Of a DNA stretch of 15,010 nucleotides, positions 1 through 8,962 are shown piece by piece; within the stretch, counting starts at the first letter, position 1, and the number at the start of each line of letters is the position of its first letter. The stretch covers positions 1 to 15,010 of the forward strand of contig JAFOIR010000042.1 of NCBI GenBank assembly GCA_017420625.1, written 5' to 3'. A model generated the notes under the pieces. It searched no databases. It had not been told where the DNA came from and worked only from the letters and a program-made list of their open reading frames with translations. A program made the position numbers and the translations under genes. The stretch comes from Bacillota bacterium. GTDB taxonomy: Bacteria; Bacillota_A; Clostridia; Lachnospirales; Bianqueaceae.

Positions 1-1326
<1,326 letters not shown>

Positions 1327-1373
1327 CACTTCCTCTCAATATGTATTGATGGGATTTACCCATAACAGGATAT

Positions 1374-1402
1374 AATTTATCATATCTGTCCATTTCTGTC
1401 AA
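1374..1402 (-). promoter_or_regulatory. Promoter of the CNNM/CorC gene
   Basis: Read on the minus strand, a perfect TTGACA -35 box (1397-1402) is followed after 17 bases by TAAATT (1374-1379). The start codon lies about 48 bases downstream of the -10 box. The spacing and -35 match are those of a sigma-A promoter, although the -10 box is imperfect. Confidence 0.6.
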
Positions 1403-1422
1403 TACAGAACAAAAAAGCACCG

Positions 1423-1451
1423 TTGACATCTGACAGGATTCACTTCATAAT
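1423..1451 (+). promoter_or_regulatory. Promoter of the isomerase-transporter operon
   Basis: A TTGACA -35 box (1423-1428) is separated by 17 bases from CATAAT (1446-1451). The start codon at 1487 lies 35 bases beyond the -10 box, which leaves room for a short leader with an AAAAGGAG ribosome binding site (1469-1476). It is back to back with the divergent promoter for the CNNM gene; the two -35 boxes are only 20 bases apart. Confidence 0.7.
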
Positions 1452-1486
1452 GAAGGCAACTGCTTGTGAAAAGGAGTATAAGCGCT

Positions 1487-2263
1487 ATGGACTTCGGACT
1501 TGCCATGTATACGGTTCATAAAAGTGCAGGAAAAGATCTGGCCGGCACTTTGCAGAAAGTGGCCGGACTGGGTTACCGGGGCATCGAATTTTTCGGAGAT
1601 ATGACCTGGGATCCAAATGAGATCTTCGCCGCAATCAAGTCTTCCGGGCTTACCTTCACCGGCTGGCATATCGAATGGCGGGATCTCAAGGAAAACCGGA
1701 TCGACGAGACCATCGCTTATCTTCAGAAAGCAGGATGTCCGATCGCCGTGATCCCCTGTCTGGGAGGTCACTGGCAGATTGGTCACACCTGGGAAGAAGA
1801 ATGCCGGGATGTCTGGCTCTCCCACTTTGAAAAGATGGTAAAGATCCAGGCAAAGCTGGCCGAAAACGGGATTCGCTGCGGATATCACAATCATGCGCAT
1901 GAGTTTCAGCTTTCCTATGACGGCAAATCACTGTTTGAATTCATTTTTGATAACCTCCCGGATGACATGATCATCGAATTTGACAGCGGAAACTGTATCG
2001 AAGGCGGAGCCGATCCTCTTCAGATCCTGAAAAAATACCGGGACCGGGATATGATTCTTCACATGAAGCCTTTCTCCTTGCGCCGCTCTTTCGATCTTGT
2101 CCTTGGTGATGAAGATGATGAGAATGACTGGAAGAAGATCCTCGATCCGAAAACAAAGCGGTATCTCTTCAGGCTGGTGGAGAGTGAAAGTACCAGCCTT
2201 GACGAATTTGAAAACGCGAAGCAGTGCCTTAAACGGGCACAGGAACTGACAAAGGAATTATGA
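1487..2263 (+). CDS. Sugar phosphate isomerase/epimerase-like TIM barrel protein
   Basis: This is a 258-residue cytoplasmic TIM barrel of the xylose-isomerase-like/AP-endonuclease-2 superfamily, which includes sugar and inositol isomerases and epimerases. Seen in the sequence: GYRGIEFFG at 29-37 (strand-2 acidic residue), GWHIEW at 59-64, YHNHAHEF at 133-140 (metal-site histidines and glutamate), EFDSGN at 164-169, and LHMKPF at 191-196, all in the usual order for this fold. An in-frame GTG at 1466 would overlap the ribosome binding site, so the ATG at 1487, ten bases after AAAAGGAG, is the better start. The stop overlaps the ATG of the YfcC transporter, so translation is probably coupled and the two proteins likely share a substrate pathway. 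The exact substrate cannot be read from the sequence. Confidence 0.85.
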   Translation: MDFGLAMYTVHKSAGKDLAGTLQKVAGLGYRGIEFFGDMTWDPNEIFAAIKSSGLTFTGWHIEWRDLKENRIDETIAYLQKAGCPIAVIPCLGGHWQIGHTWEEECRDVWLSHFEKMVKIQAKLAENGIRCGYHNHAHEFQLSYDGKSLFEFIFDNLPDDMIIEFDSGNCIEGGADPLQILKKYRDRDMILHMKPFSLRRSFDLVLGDEDDENDWKKILDPKTKRYLFRLVESESTSLDEFENAKQCLKRAQELTKEL

Positions 2264-3690
2264 TGAAAGACGAAACCTTAAGACAAAATCCTGTTCAAAA
2301 CGGTGCCGGGATCAATATCGGTGTCCGCTCTTTTCTGATCGCCATCGGGATCATCTTCGTCCTGATGATCACCACTTATGTGCTGACTTTGCTGGTTCCG
2401 GGCGGAGAATATGCCCGGACGATCGATCAGCAGGGTCACAGCGTGATCGATACAGCTGCCGGCTTTCACTATGTGGAAGGCGGCCTTCCCTTCTGGAAAT
2501 GGCTGCTCTCACCCTTCCTGGTTCTGGGAGCGGAAGGTTCGGGAACGATCATTGCGGTACTGATCTTTCTCATTGTGATCGGCGGTGTTTTCAACTCTCT
2601 TGCCGCCGGCGGGCTGATGAATTATATGCTCGGGAAAATCGTCCACCGATTTGGTACAGTCAAGTATCAGCTGATGGCTGCTTTACTGTTTTTCTTCATG
2701 GCTATGGGATCCCTGGTAGGTTCCTTTGAAGAAGTCATCCCCATGACACCTATTGTCGTCGCACTGGCAGTCGCTCTTGGATGGGATGCGGTGACCGGTC
2801 TTGCGATGTCGCTTCTGGCTGTTGGCTGCGGGTTTGCTGCCGGCGTTGCCAATCCGTTTACGATCGGCGTTGCACAGGGATTATCCGGCCTTCCTATGTT
2901 CAGCGGTATCTATCTGAGGATCCTTTCCTTTGTCCTGATCTATCTGCTGCTCTGGTGGTTTGTGAAAAGTCACGCAAGAAAGATCGAAAAGCCGGCTGTT
3001 TCCCAGACGATTCAAAACGAATTCGTCCGTGATCCGCGGATGGACAAAGGATTAACTGCTTTCGGCCTCATACTTGGTGCCGGGATTCTGATCGTCTTAA
3101 GTTCGGCTCTGATCACTTTTCTGCAGGACTATACCATGATCATCGTCGCCCTGATGTTCCTCATCGGAGGAATATCCGCCGTTCTGCTTTCCGGCATGAA
3201 ACTGAAAGAGCTTGGCCGGACCTTTGGAAAAGGTGTTGTTGCGATCGCTCCTTCCATTCTGATGATCCTGATGGCTTCCTCCATCAAATATACCATGGTA
3301 GAAGGAAAGATCCTGGATTCTCTTCTGTATTCTGCGCAGCAAATGGCCAGTACCATGCCCAAATGGGGGATTATTCTGTTTATCTATCTGATCTGTCTGG
3401 TCATGAATTTCTTCATTTCATCCGGTTCTGCCAAAGCTTTTCTGCTGATTCCCATTATCGCTCCGCTCGCGCAGTTATTCGGGATCAGTATGCAGCTGGC
3501 GATCATCGCGTTTGCTTTCGGCGACGGTTTCAGCAATGTCATCTATCCCACCAACGCCGGCCTGCTCATTACACTTGGTCTCACCGACGTAAGCTACGGC
3601 AAGTGGTTCCGGTATTCCTGGAAATTCCAGGCACTCAATCTGCTGCTCACTTCAGGAATTCTCCTGTTTGGTCTGGCGATCGGTTATTGA
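2260..3690 (+). CDS. YfcC family transporter (DcuC/AbgT-like membrane permease)
   Basis: This is a 476-residue polytopic inner-membrane permease of the YfcC branch of the DcuC family, proteins annotated as basic amino acid, peptide or C4-acid transporters but with few proven substrates. A short hydrophilic N-terminus is followed by a first membrane span at about 24-45. There are many further spans, broken by a charged loop around 236-264. Family-type motifs are visible: GSFEEVIPMTPI (153-164), the SGSAKAFLLIPI re-entrant-type segment (388-399) and DGFSNVIYPTNA (422-433). Length is normal for the family. The start overlaps the isomerase stop (ATGATG; either Met is possible), with AAAGGAA just upstream. 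Pairing with a sugar-isomerase-like enzyme hints at a carbohydrate-derived or hydroxy-acid substrate, which is inference only. No clear terminator follows the stop. Confidence 0.88.
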   Translation: MMKDETLRQNPVQNGAGINIGVRSFLIAIGIIFVLMITTYVLTLLVPGGEYARTIDQQGHSVIDTAAGFHYVEGGLPFWKWLLSPFLVLGAEGSGTIIAVLIFLIVIGGVFNSLAAGGLMNYMLGKIVHRFGTVKYQLMAALLFFFMAMGSLVGSFEEVIPMTPIVVALAVALGWDAVTGLAMSLLAVGCGFAAGVANPFTIGVAQGLSGLPMFSGIYLRILSFVLIYLLLWWFVKSHARKIEKPAVSQTIQNEFVRDPRMDKGLTAFGLILGAGILIVLSSALITFLQDYTMIIVALMFLIGGISAVLLSGMKLKELGRTFGKGVVAIAPSILMILMASSIKYTMVEGKILDSLLYSAQQMASTMPKWGIILFIYLICLVMNFFISSGSAKAFLLIPIIAPLAQLFGISMQLAIIAFAFGDGFSNVIYPTNAGLLITLGLTDVSYGKWFRYSWKFQALNLLLTSGILLFGLAIGY

Positions 3691-3759
3691 TCGGATTGCA
3701 TATATCATGGTTGCTCTCCCCTGATTTTTTGTCAAAAACATAGAACTTTATCCATCCTC

Positions 3760-3788
3760 TTGCATAAACATGCAAAACATGTTATTAT
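3760..3788 (+). promoter_or_regulatory. Promoter of the lysine riboswitch-dapAB transcript
   Basis: TTGCAT (3760-3765) and TATTAT (3783-3788) are separated by 17 bases. Transcription would begin about 7-10 bases later, just before the riboswitch P1 strand at 3799. The 70 bases between the YfcC stop and this promoter contain a short TTTTTG/CAAAAA inverted repeat (about 3725-3739), which is not a convincing terminator. Confidence 0.65.
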
Positions 3789-3798
3789 CCTCTTCACA

Positions 3799-3954
3799 GA
3801 TAGAGGCGCGGATGCGATCAGATTTCCGGGAGCCGGCAGGCATTCGACCGGAAATGGAGGCAAATTCGCCGAACTGAAGCCGGAGGCATTCGGCTTTGGT
3901 GGGTCGGCAGGTAATACCTGCCGGACTGTCTACATTTATTGTAGGAGTGCTATC
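3799..3954 (+). ncRNA. Lysine riboswitch (L-box) aptamer
   Basis: The leader of dapA carries the L-box conserved elements. The P1 closing strand GATAG (3799-3803), followed by AGGCGCG, pairs with CTATC at 3950-3954. An internal GCCGAAC-type segment lies around 3866-3875. The P4 hairpin is a strong CGGCAGGT/ACCTGCCG stem near 3905-3923. The P5 hairpin is CTACA/TGTAG near 3930-3944. The terminal GTGCTATCGTTG matches the family's 3' end. In this class, lysine binding stabilises the aptamer and favours the downstream terminator, shutting off lysine synthesis. Its position ahead of dapA-dapB fits exactly. I recognised it by eye; a covariance-model search would be formal proof. Confidence 0.93.
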
Positions 3955-3970
3955 GTTGAAGGATCATGAT

Positions 3971-4002
3971 CCGGCGGCAGCATTCACCCGCCGGTTTTTT
4001 AT
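3971..4002 (+). terminator. Riboswitch-controlled intrinsic terminator
   Basis: CCGGCGG (3971-3977) and CCGCCGG (3988-3994) form a perfect 7-bp GC stem with a 10-base loop, followed directly by TTTTTT. It lies 16 bases after the aptamer and 33 bases before dapA. It is therefore the expression platform: termination when lysine is bound, read-through when it is scarce. A 12-base palindrome GGATCATGATCC (3961-3972) overlaps its 5' side and may help the switch, but no antiterminator partner was worked out. Confidence 0.9.
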
Positions 4003-4034
4003 TGGCCGGGCAAGGGAGAATAGGGAGGTTTATT

Positions 4035-4913
4035 ATGTTACAAGGCTCGATCGTCGCACTCGTTACCCCGTTCCACGAAGACGGAAGCATCAATTTCGAC
4101 AAGCTCGAAGAACTGCTGGAGTGGCACATCGCTCAGGGTACCGACGGAATTCTCGTCCTGGGAACCACCGGTGAAAGTACCACCATGACCCATGAAGAAG
4201 ATGATTCAGTCGTAGAATTCACCATGCGGACTGTGCGCCACCGTGTTCCGGTCATCGCGGGCTCCGGCTCCAACGACACAGAAACACAGATCATGAAGAG
4301 TGTTCGCTACGACCGTATGGGCGTTGACGCACTGCTGTGCATCACACCCTACTACAACAAAGCCAATCAGCAGGGTATGATCTATCACTTCACCAAGGTT
4401 GCCGATCAGGTCGATGCGCCTGTCATTCTCTACAATGTACCCGGCCGTACCGGCTGTGCGCTTTCCGTTGCTGCCGTTGAAAAGCTTTCCGAGCATCCGA
4501 AGATCTGCGGAATCAAAGAAGCTTCCGGAGACATCAGTTATGCCGTCAACATCTCTCATCTCATCCGGGATGATTTCCAGATGTTCAGCGGGAACGACGA
4601 TATCATCATCCCTATGATGAGTCTGGGTGCTTCCGGCGTCATCAGTGTTTTCGCCAACACCAATCCGAAGGAGTGCCACGAAATGGTCGCACGCTGGCAA
4701 AGAGGTGATCTGGCCGGTGCGCTTAAGCTTCAGCAGCAGTATCTGGATTATATTCATGCACTGTTCTGTGAAGTCAACCCGATCCCAGTCAAGGAAGCGA
4801 TGAATCTGATGGGCATGGGAATCGGAGGCTACCGTCTGCCGCTGTTCCCGATGGAAGAGAAAAACCGTCAGCGTCTGGCTGAGTCCATGAGAAAGGTAGG
4901 ACTCATCCAATGA
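4035..4913 (+). CDS. dapA: 4-hydroxy-tetrahydrodipicolinate synthase
   Basis: DapA condenses pyruvate with aspartate semialdehyde, the first committed step of the diaminopimelate/lysine pathway, in the cytoplasm. The 292-residue protein is of normal length. It has the class I aldolase-type active site with the same numbering as the E. coli enzyme: Schiff-base Lys161 in GIKEASG, Tyr133 in YNVPGRTG with Arg138, Thr44-Thr45 in GTTGES, and Tyr107 in TPYYNK. The ATG at 4035 has GGGAGG six bases upstream. The in-frame ATG at 3966 lies before the riboswitch terminator and would add 23 unrelated residues, so it is rejected. The stop overlaps the dapB start by four bases (ATGA). Expression should be controlled by the lysine riboswitch just upstream. 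Confidence 0.97.
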   Translation: MLQGSIVALVTPFHEDGSINFDKLEELLEWHIAQGTDGILVLGTTGESTTMTHEEDDSVVEFTMRTVRHRVPVIAGSGSNDTETQIMKSVRYDRMGVDALLCITPYYNKANQQGMIYHFTKVADQVDAPVILYNVPGRTGCALSVAAVEKLSEHPKICGIKEASGDISYAVNISHLIRDDFQMFSGNDDIIIPMMSLGASGVISVFANTNPKECHEMVARWQRGDLAGALKLQQQYLDYIHALFCEVNPIPVKEAMNLMGMGIGGYRLPLFPMEEKNRQRLAESMRKVGLIQ

Positions 4914-5614
4914 ATGTACTGATCAGCGGAATGGGCCAGATGGGTCAGAAGATCCGTTCTCTGGCAGAAGCGCGCGGTGATCAGGTCCTCGCTCTTGTAG
5001 ATGCCATGCATCTGGACCTTTTGCAGGGGTTGGAGGCTGCCGATGTTCTGATCGACTTTTCTCATCGCAACAACCTCTCCTGGATAGCCGATTACGTTCG
5101 GGAAAATGAATGCCCGCTCGTCTGTGGAACGACCGGCCTGACAGAGGAAGATCTGACACTGCTTCACGAACTGTCCGAAGAAGTACCTGTCTTTTACAGT
5201 TCCAATTATTCCTATGGTGTTGCTGTCCTGCTCAAGCTGCTGGAAACAGCTGTTCCGCTGCTTTCCGAAAGCTTTGACATGGAACTGACCGAAACACATC
5301 ACCGCAAAAAGCAGGATGCACCCAGCGGTACCGCCAAGTCGATCCTTCAGATCCTGAATCAGTCAGGGGCTTTTGAAGAGGTATACGGACGGCATGGCCA
5401 GGTTGGCGCAAGAAAGACCGAAATCGGCGTTCATTCACTGCGCGGCGGTACAGAAGCCGGTGAACATACCGTATATTTCTTTGGCGATAATGAATCGATC
5501 ACGATCTCACATCGGGCAACTGACCGTGGGATTTTTGCGTCCGGCGCTCTTCGGGCTGCCGATTTTATCTATTGTACTGCACCCGGTTTTTACGGGATGA
5601 AAGACCTGATCTAA
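4910..5614 (+). CDS. dapB: 4-hydroxy-tetrahydrodipicolinate reductase
   Basis: DapB reduces the DapA product with NAD(P)H, the second step towards meso-diaminopimelate and lysine. The 234-residue protein is at the short end for the family, like other compact bacterial DapB enzymes. It shows the Rossmann dinucleotide-binding motif ISGMGQMG at 5-12, GTTG at 73-76, and the signature THHRKKQDAPSGTA at 129-142 with the catalytic His and Lys residues. RGGTEAGEHTV at 178-188 and HRATDRGIFASGAL at 201-214 are also typical. Translation is coupled to dapA through an ATGA overlap, so both share the riboswitch. No other lysine gene lies in the window, and the rest of the pathway must be elsewhere. No convincing terminator follows the stop. 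Confidence 0.96.
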   Translation: MNVLISGMGQMGQKIRSLAEARGDQVLALVDAMHLDLLQGLEAADVLIDFSHRNNLSWIADYVRENECPLVCGTTGLTEEDLTLLHELSEEVPVFYSSNYSYGVAVLLKLLETAVPLLSESFDMELTETHHRKKQDAPSGTAKSILQILNQSGAFEEVYGRHGQVGARKTEIGVHSLRGGTEAGEHTVYFFGDNESITISHRATDRGIFASGALRAADFIYCTAPGFYGMKDLI

Positions 5615-5647
5615 GCTTTTCAAAAGACTGCCGAGGGAAAATAACAC

Positions 5648-5675
5648 TTGCCTTTCTATGCAAAAGTGGTATAAT
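5648..5675 (+). promoter_or_regulatory. Extended -10 promoter of the patatin-like gene
   Basis: TTGCCT (5648-5653), 16 bases, then TATAAT (5670-5675) preceded by TGG, giving an extended -10 element. The start codon is 37 bases downstream of the -10 box. It is flanked by an imperfect inverted repeat, AGACTGCCGA (5625-5634) and TCGGTAGTCT (5679-5688). Confidence 0.75.
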
Positions 5676-5712
5676 GCTTCGGTAGTCTATTTATTTTAAA
5701 GGTGTTTTAATA

Positions 5713-6594
5713 ATGATCGGAATTATCGACGTAGGCGGCGGACAGCGCGATATCTACGGAGCAGGCGTTCTGGATTACTGTATGAAATTCGGAATCCGCT
5801 TTGATTATTGTATCGGTGTTTCAGCCGGCTCCGCTAATCTGGCTTCTTATCTGTCCGGACAGTCAAGCCGGAATTTCCGTTTTTATACGGATTACAGTTT
5901 CCGCAAGGAATATATGGGTATTGCTCAGTTTCTGAGTACAGGCAACTATATCAATCTTGATTATGTCTACAGTACCCTTGCCAACTCTGACAGCGAAGAT
6001 CCTCTGGACTATGCTGCCATCAAAAACTCCAGTCAGGAGCTGGTCGTTGTAGCGACCGATGCCCGGACTGGTAAACCGGTTTACTTTACCCGGGATGATA
6101 TGGCTCAGGATCAGTATGATATTTTCAAAGCTTCCAGCTGCGTGCCAGGATTCAACAAGCCCTACCCCATCGGAGACGGGCTCTATTATGACGGCGGTAT
6201 CAGCGATCCGATTCCCATCGAGAAAGCTTTTGATGCAGGATGTGAAAAGGTGGTCGTGATTCTGACCCGCCCTCTTTCCTATCAGCGTGATCCTAAGAAT
6301 GATCGGAAAATCGTTCGCCGGATCCGCAGCAAATATCCGCAGGCAGCGGAGGCACTCGAGAATCGCGCTGCGACCTATAACCGTCAGCTGGATCTTTGCA
6401 AACAGTACGCCGAAGAGGGCAAAGTACTGATCGTCGCACCGGACGATATCGGCAAACTTAAAACCCTTACGCGTGATCTGGAGGCACTCAAACATCTCTA
6501 CCATAAGGGACAGGATGATGCCGCTGCCATCATAGGATTTCTCGGAATCAAACTTTCGACGTTTGATCCGGGCATGATGCGCTATCCATACTAA
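5713..6594 (+). CDS. Patatin-like phospholipase family protein
   Basis: This 293-residue serine hydrolase has the patatin fold, a family that cleaves acyl esters of phospholipids and related lipids using a Ser-Asp dyad. The glycine-rich oxyanion-hole segment is DVGGGQRDIYGAGVLD at 6-21. The nucleophile elbow GVSAGS at 35-40 makes Ser37 the nucleophile. The dyad aspartate is in DGGISDPIP at 160-168 (Asp160). No signal peptide is evident, so it is probably cytoplasmic. AAAGGTG (5698-5704) is the ribosome binding site. The bacterial subgroup with C-terminal helices (about 190-293) matches in length; its physiological substrate is generally unknown. The gene has its own promoter and a terminator directly after it, so it seems monocistronic. 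Confidence 0.92.
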   Translation: MIGIIDVGGGQRDIYGAGVLDYCMKFGIRFDYCIGVSAGSANLASYLSGQSSRNFRFYTDYSFRKEYMGIAQFLSTGNYINLDYVYSTLANSDSEDPLDYAAIKNSSQELVVVATDARTGKPVYFTRDDMAQDQYDIFKASSCVPGFNKPYPIGDGLYYDGGISDPIPIEKAFDAGCEKVVVILTRPLSYQRDPKNDRKIVRRIRSKYPQAAEALENRAATYNRQLDLCKQYAEEGKVLIVAPDDIGKLKTLTRDLEALKHLYHKGQDDAAAIIGFLGIKLSTFDPGMMRYPY

Positions 6595-6597
6595 GCT

Positions 6598-6647
6598 GAT
6601 CTCCAACGCCAGGTTAGCATCCTGACGATTGGAGATCTTATTATTTT
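6598..6647 (+). terminator. Terminator after the patatin-like gene
   Basis: GATCTCCAA (6598-6606) pairs perfectly with TTGGAGATC (6629-6637), and an inner CAGG/CCTG pairing (6610-6613 with 6621-6624) extends the stem. The T-rich TTATTATTTT follows. It starts four bases after the patatin stop codon. No good promoter is visible between it and the GH18 gene, so partial read-through is possible. Confidence 0.75.
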
Positions 6648-6677
6648 GTCTAAGGCAAAAAAGAAAGGTGACTCTTA

Positions 6678-7655
6678 ATGAAAAACAGATGGGTTCGCTG
6701 GGGCGGCTGGTTACTTGCGCTTATGCTGACGGTCATTATCCTCGGCGGGTGTCAAAAGGAGGAAAGAGTGAAGGAGTTCAAACTGATCGGCTATATGCCC
6801 AACTGGTATAGTCTCCAGGTGCTGGAGACAGCACCGATCGAGCGCTATACCCATATCAACTATGCATTTGCAATTCCGGATAAGGATGGAAAGATTCTGG
6901 CGCTGCCAAGCGCTGATTTTGCGAAGAGGCTGATCGAGATCGCACATGAGAATGGCGTAAAGGTGCTGATTTCCCTCGGCGGCTGGAGCTATAACGGGAT
7001 CGAACTGGAGCCAACATTCGTCGCCGCCACAGAAACCTCTGAAAAATGCGAAGCATTGGCGAACAATATCGTTGAGGTTGCTGTGCAGTATGGATTCGAC
7101 GGGGTGGATCTCGACTGGGAACATCCGAAAGACTCGACAGCAAATCAGTATGAGGCGCTGGTTCTGAACCTGCGGAAGGCCTGCAGCGAAAAGAATCTGC
7201 TGCTGACCTGCGCAGTAGTCGGCCCGAGTATGACAGGAGCCATCACGGACAAAGCAGCCGCTTGTTTCGACTGGATCAATGTCATGTGCTACGATGGAGG
7301 TTCCGGAGCCGATCATTCTCCCATGAGTCTGGCAGAAGAATACATTTTGTACTGGACAAATGAACGTCACATTCCGAAAGAACAGGTCACGCTGGGCGTG
7401 CCGTTCTATGAGCGGCCTACCTGGAATGCCTACAGTTCTCTCATCGCAGCCGATCCCGAGAACGCACATCGGGATGAAACACAGTATCTGGGCAGCTCAG
7501 TCTACTACAACGGAATCGAGACCATGAAAGCCAAGACTGCTTTTGCGCTGGAAAATGCCGGCGGCATCATGGTCTGGCAAATTGTTCAGGATACCGACAA
7601 CGAAGAACTGAGTCTGCTTGGAGCGATCCGTCAGACGATTGGAATGGACAAGTAA
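6678..7655 (+). CDS. Glycoside hydrolase family 18 lipoprotein (chitinase-like)
   Basis: This 325-residue secreted lipoprotein has a single GH18 TIM barrel, a family that hydrolyses beta-1,4 GlcNAc-containing glycans such as chitin by substrate-assisted catalysis. The N-terminus has a basic start, a hydrophobic core (about 11-22) and a lipobox LGGC with the lipidated Cys at 25, so it should be anchored outside the membrane. SLGGWSYNG at 99-107 and the catalytic DGVDLDWE at 141-148 (Glu148 as acid/base) are intact. INVMCYDGG (200-208) and GGIMVWQIVQDT (295-306) match late strands of the barrel. There is no LysM, chitin-binding or SLH domain. AAAGGTG (6664-6670) precedes the ATG. The substrate could be chitin, host N-glycans or peptidoglycan fragments. 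A terminator hairpin precedes it without a clear new promoter, so its transcription start is uncertain. Confidence 0.93.
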   Translation: MKNRWVRWGGWLLALMLTVIILGGCQKEERVKEFKLIGYMPNWYSLQVLETAPIERYTHINYAFAIPDKDGKILALPSADFAKRLIEIAHENGVKVLISLGGWSYNGIELEPTFVAATETSEKCEALANNIVEVAVQYGFDGVDLDWEHPKDSTANQYEALVLNLRKACSEKNLLLTCAVVGPSMTGAITDKAAACFDWINVMCYDGGSGADHSPMSLAEEYILYWTNERHIPKEQVTLGVPFYERPTWNAYSSLIAADPENAHRDETQYLGSSVYYNGIETMKAKTAFALENAGGIMVWQIVQDTDNEELSLLGAIRQTIGMDK

Positions 7656-7659
7656 AGTG

Positions 7660-7700
7660 AAAGCCGTCAGCAGATCCGAATGGTATGCTGACGGCTTTTT
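7660..7700 (+). terminator. Terminator between GH18 and the convergent M48 gene
   Basis: AAAGCCGTCAGC (7660-7671) pairs perfectly with GCTGACGGCTTT (7687-7698), a 12-bp stem with a 15-base loop followed by TT and preceded by A residues. It lies five bases after the GH18 stop and eight bases from the end of the convergent M48 gene. It should terminate the plus strand well. On the minus strand its T-run is only three bases, so bidirectional action is possible but weaker. Confidence 0.92.
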
Positions 7701-7708
7701 GATCGATA

Positions 7709-8926
7709 CTATTTTTTCAGGGCTTTTTCAATGGCTTCAATTCGCTGGCTCAGGGATGGATGTGAGTATTCCAGCTTCACCAGAAGCGGTGACGGAGAGA
7801 GGTCGGACAGGTTTTCACGTGCCAATTTCTTCAGCGCACTGATGAGTGCTTCGCCATAACCTTCGGCAACGGCCTGTGCATCAGCGGCGTATTCAGCACG
7901 GCGTGAATGCCAGTTGGCAAGAAGTCCCCACAGCGGAAACAGCAGCGCAAATCCGACACTCATAATGAGAATCAGGGCAAACCCATAGTTGATTTCTGAA
8001 AACCCAAATGCAGTAAACAGCGGTTCTGTCCGAAGAACCAGCCAGGCCATGACACCGATGACAGCCATCTGAGCAAAAGACAGGATCTGGTTTTTCAGCG
8101 TATCCTTATGCAGCCCGTGACCCATTTCATGTGCGAAGACGGCACAGATCTCATCCACCGTCATCGCTTCCACCAGCGTATCATAGAGGACGATCGTCTT
8201 GAGTTTGCCAAAACCGGTAAAGTAAGCATTGGACTTGGTGCTGCGGCGGGAGGCATCCATGACCTGAATCGCACGCACCTGAAAGCCATGCTGCTCCAGC
8301 AAAGACGTCAGGCGATCCTTCAGCTCGCCCTCTTCCAGTGGTGTAAACTTGTTGAAAATGCGGCTGAGATAGGGAAACAGGAAGGAAATGAGCAGGATCA
8401 GAAGAAACATGACCAGGGCAAACGCGACGATCAGTCCATCACCCAGCCATCGGTGAAGCCCGCCGAGAATCATGCCCACGCCCGTCATGATGATCAGGCT
8501 GAGCAAAAATTCCTTCAGCTGATCAGACCAGAAAGTTTTGACGCTCGTACGGTTGAAGCCGTATTTCTCTTCGATGTGCATGGTGTCATAGTAGCTGAAG
8601 GGGATCAGCAGAATTTCCGAGAGTGTTTCGATCAGGGCGACCGCAAAGAGCTGACTCACCCACCCTTCCGGAAAAAGGCCGGCAAAAAGCGCATGGACAT
8701 TGAGAGCAAGCATCAAAACTGCGATCAGAAAGGAAACCACTCCGCTCAGCAGGCCGAACCGGAGGTTTTCACTCTGATAAGAACGCCATTTCTGATAGGT
8801 GGATTCGTCGTAAACATCGGCAACACTGGCTGGAATTGGATTCTTCATGGACCGGGCTTTCAGGAGGCTCAGCCAGATCTTGTAAAGAAATGTCACTGCC
8901 AGGACAACTAATACAGCCGCTTTCAT
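7709..8926 (-). CDS. M48 family membrane metalloprotease (Ste24/CAAX protease-like)
   Basis: This 405-residue polytopic membrane zinc protease is of the Ste24-like M48 family. It has hydrophobic spans near 2-16, 57-80, 141-158, 166-187, 285-299 and 315-336. It carries the zinc site HEMGH at 266-270, with the third ligand most likely Glu345 in SRRAEYAADA. The closing YSHPSLSQRIEAIE (387-400) is typical of the family. Length matches eukaryotic Ste24 and its bacterial relatives, which act in membrane protein quality control or peptide processing. Prenylated CAAX substrates are not expected in bacteria. GGAGGT (8932-8937) precedes the ATG at 8926. It is 36 bases downstream of the GNAT-nitroreductase gene on the same strand with no terminator between, so the two are probably co-transcribed. 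Confidence 0.94.
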   Translation of the reverse strand: MKAAVLVVLAVTFLYKIWLSLLKARSMKNPIPASVADVYDESTYQKWRSYQSENLRFGLLSGVVSFLIAVLMLALNVHALFAGLFPEGWVSQLFAVALIETLSEILLIPFSYYDTMHIEEKYGFNRTSVKTFWSDQLKEFLLSLIIMTGVGMILGGLHRWLGDGLIVAFALVMFLLILLISFLFPYLSRIFNKFTPLEEGELKDRLTSLLEQHGFQVRAIQVMDASRRSTKSNAYFTGFGKLKTIVLYDTLVEAMTVDEICAVFAHEMGHGLHKDTLKNQILSFAQMAVIGVMAWLVLRTEPLFTAFGFSEINYGFALILIMSVGFALLFPLWGLLANWHSRRAEYAADAQAVAEGYGEALISALKKLARENLSDLSPSPLLVKLEYSHPSLSQRIEAIEKALKK

Positions 8927-8962
8927 GGAATACCTCCGCTGCAGTTTGTAAAAGGAGATTGA

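Noticed and set aside
3691..3759. Possible terminator after the YfcC gene (T-run at 3725-3730 and TTTTTG/CAAAAA repeat)
   Set aside because: The T-run is not preceded by a stable GC-rich stem, and the A/T repeat alone is too weak to call.
3966..4034. In-frame upstream ATG extending dapA by 23 residues
   Set aside because: The extension would be translated from inside the riboswitch terminator, has no ribosome binding site, and is not dapA-like. The ATG at 4035 has GGGAGG at ideal spacing and gives the standard 292 residues.
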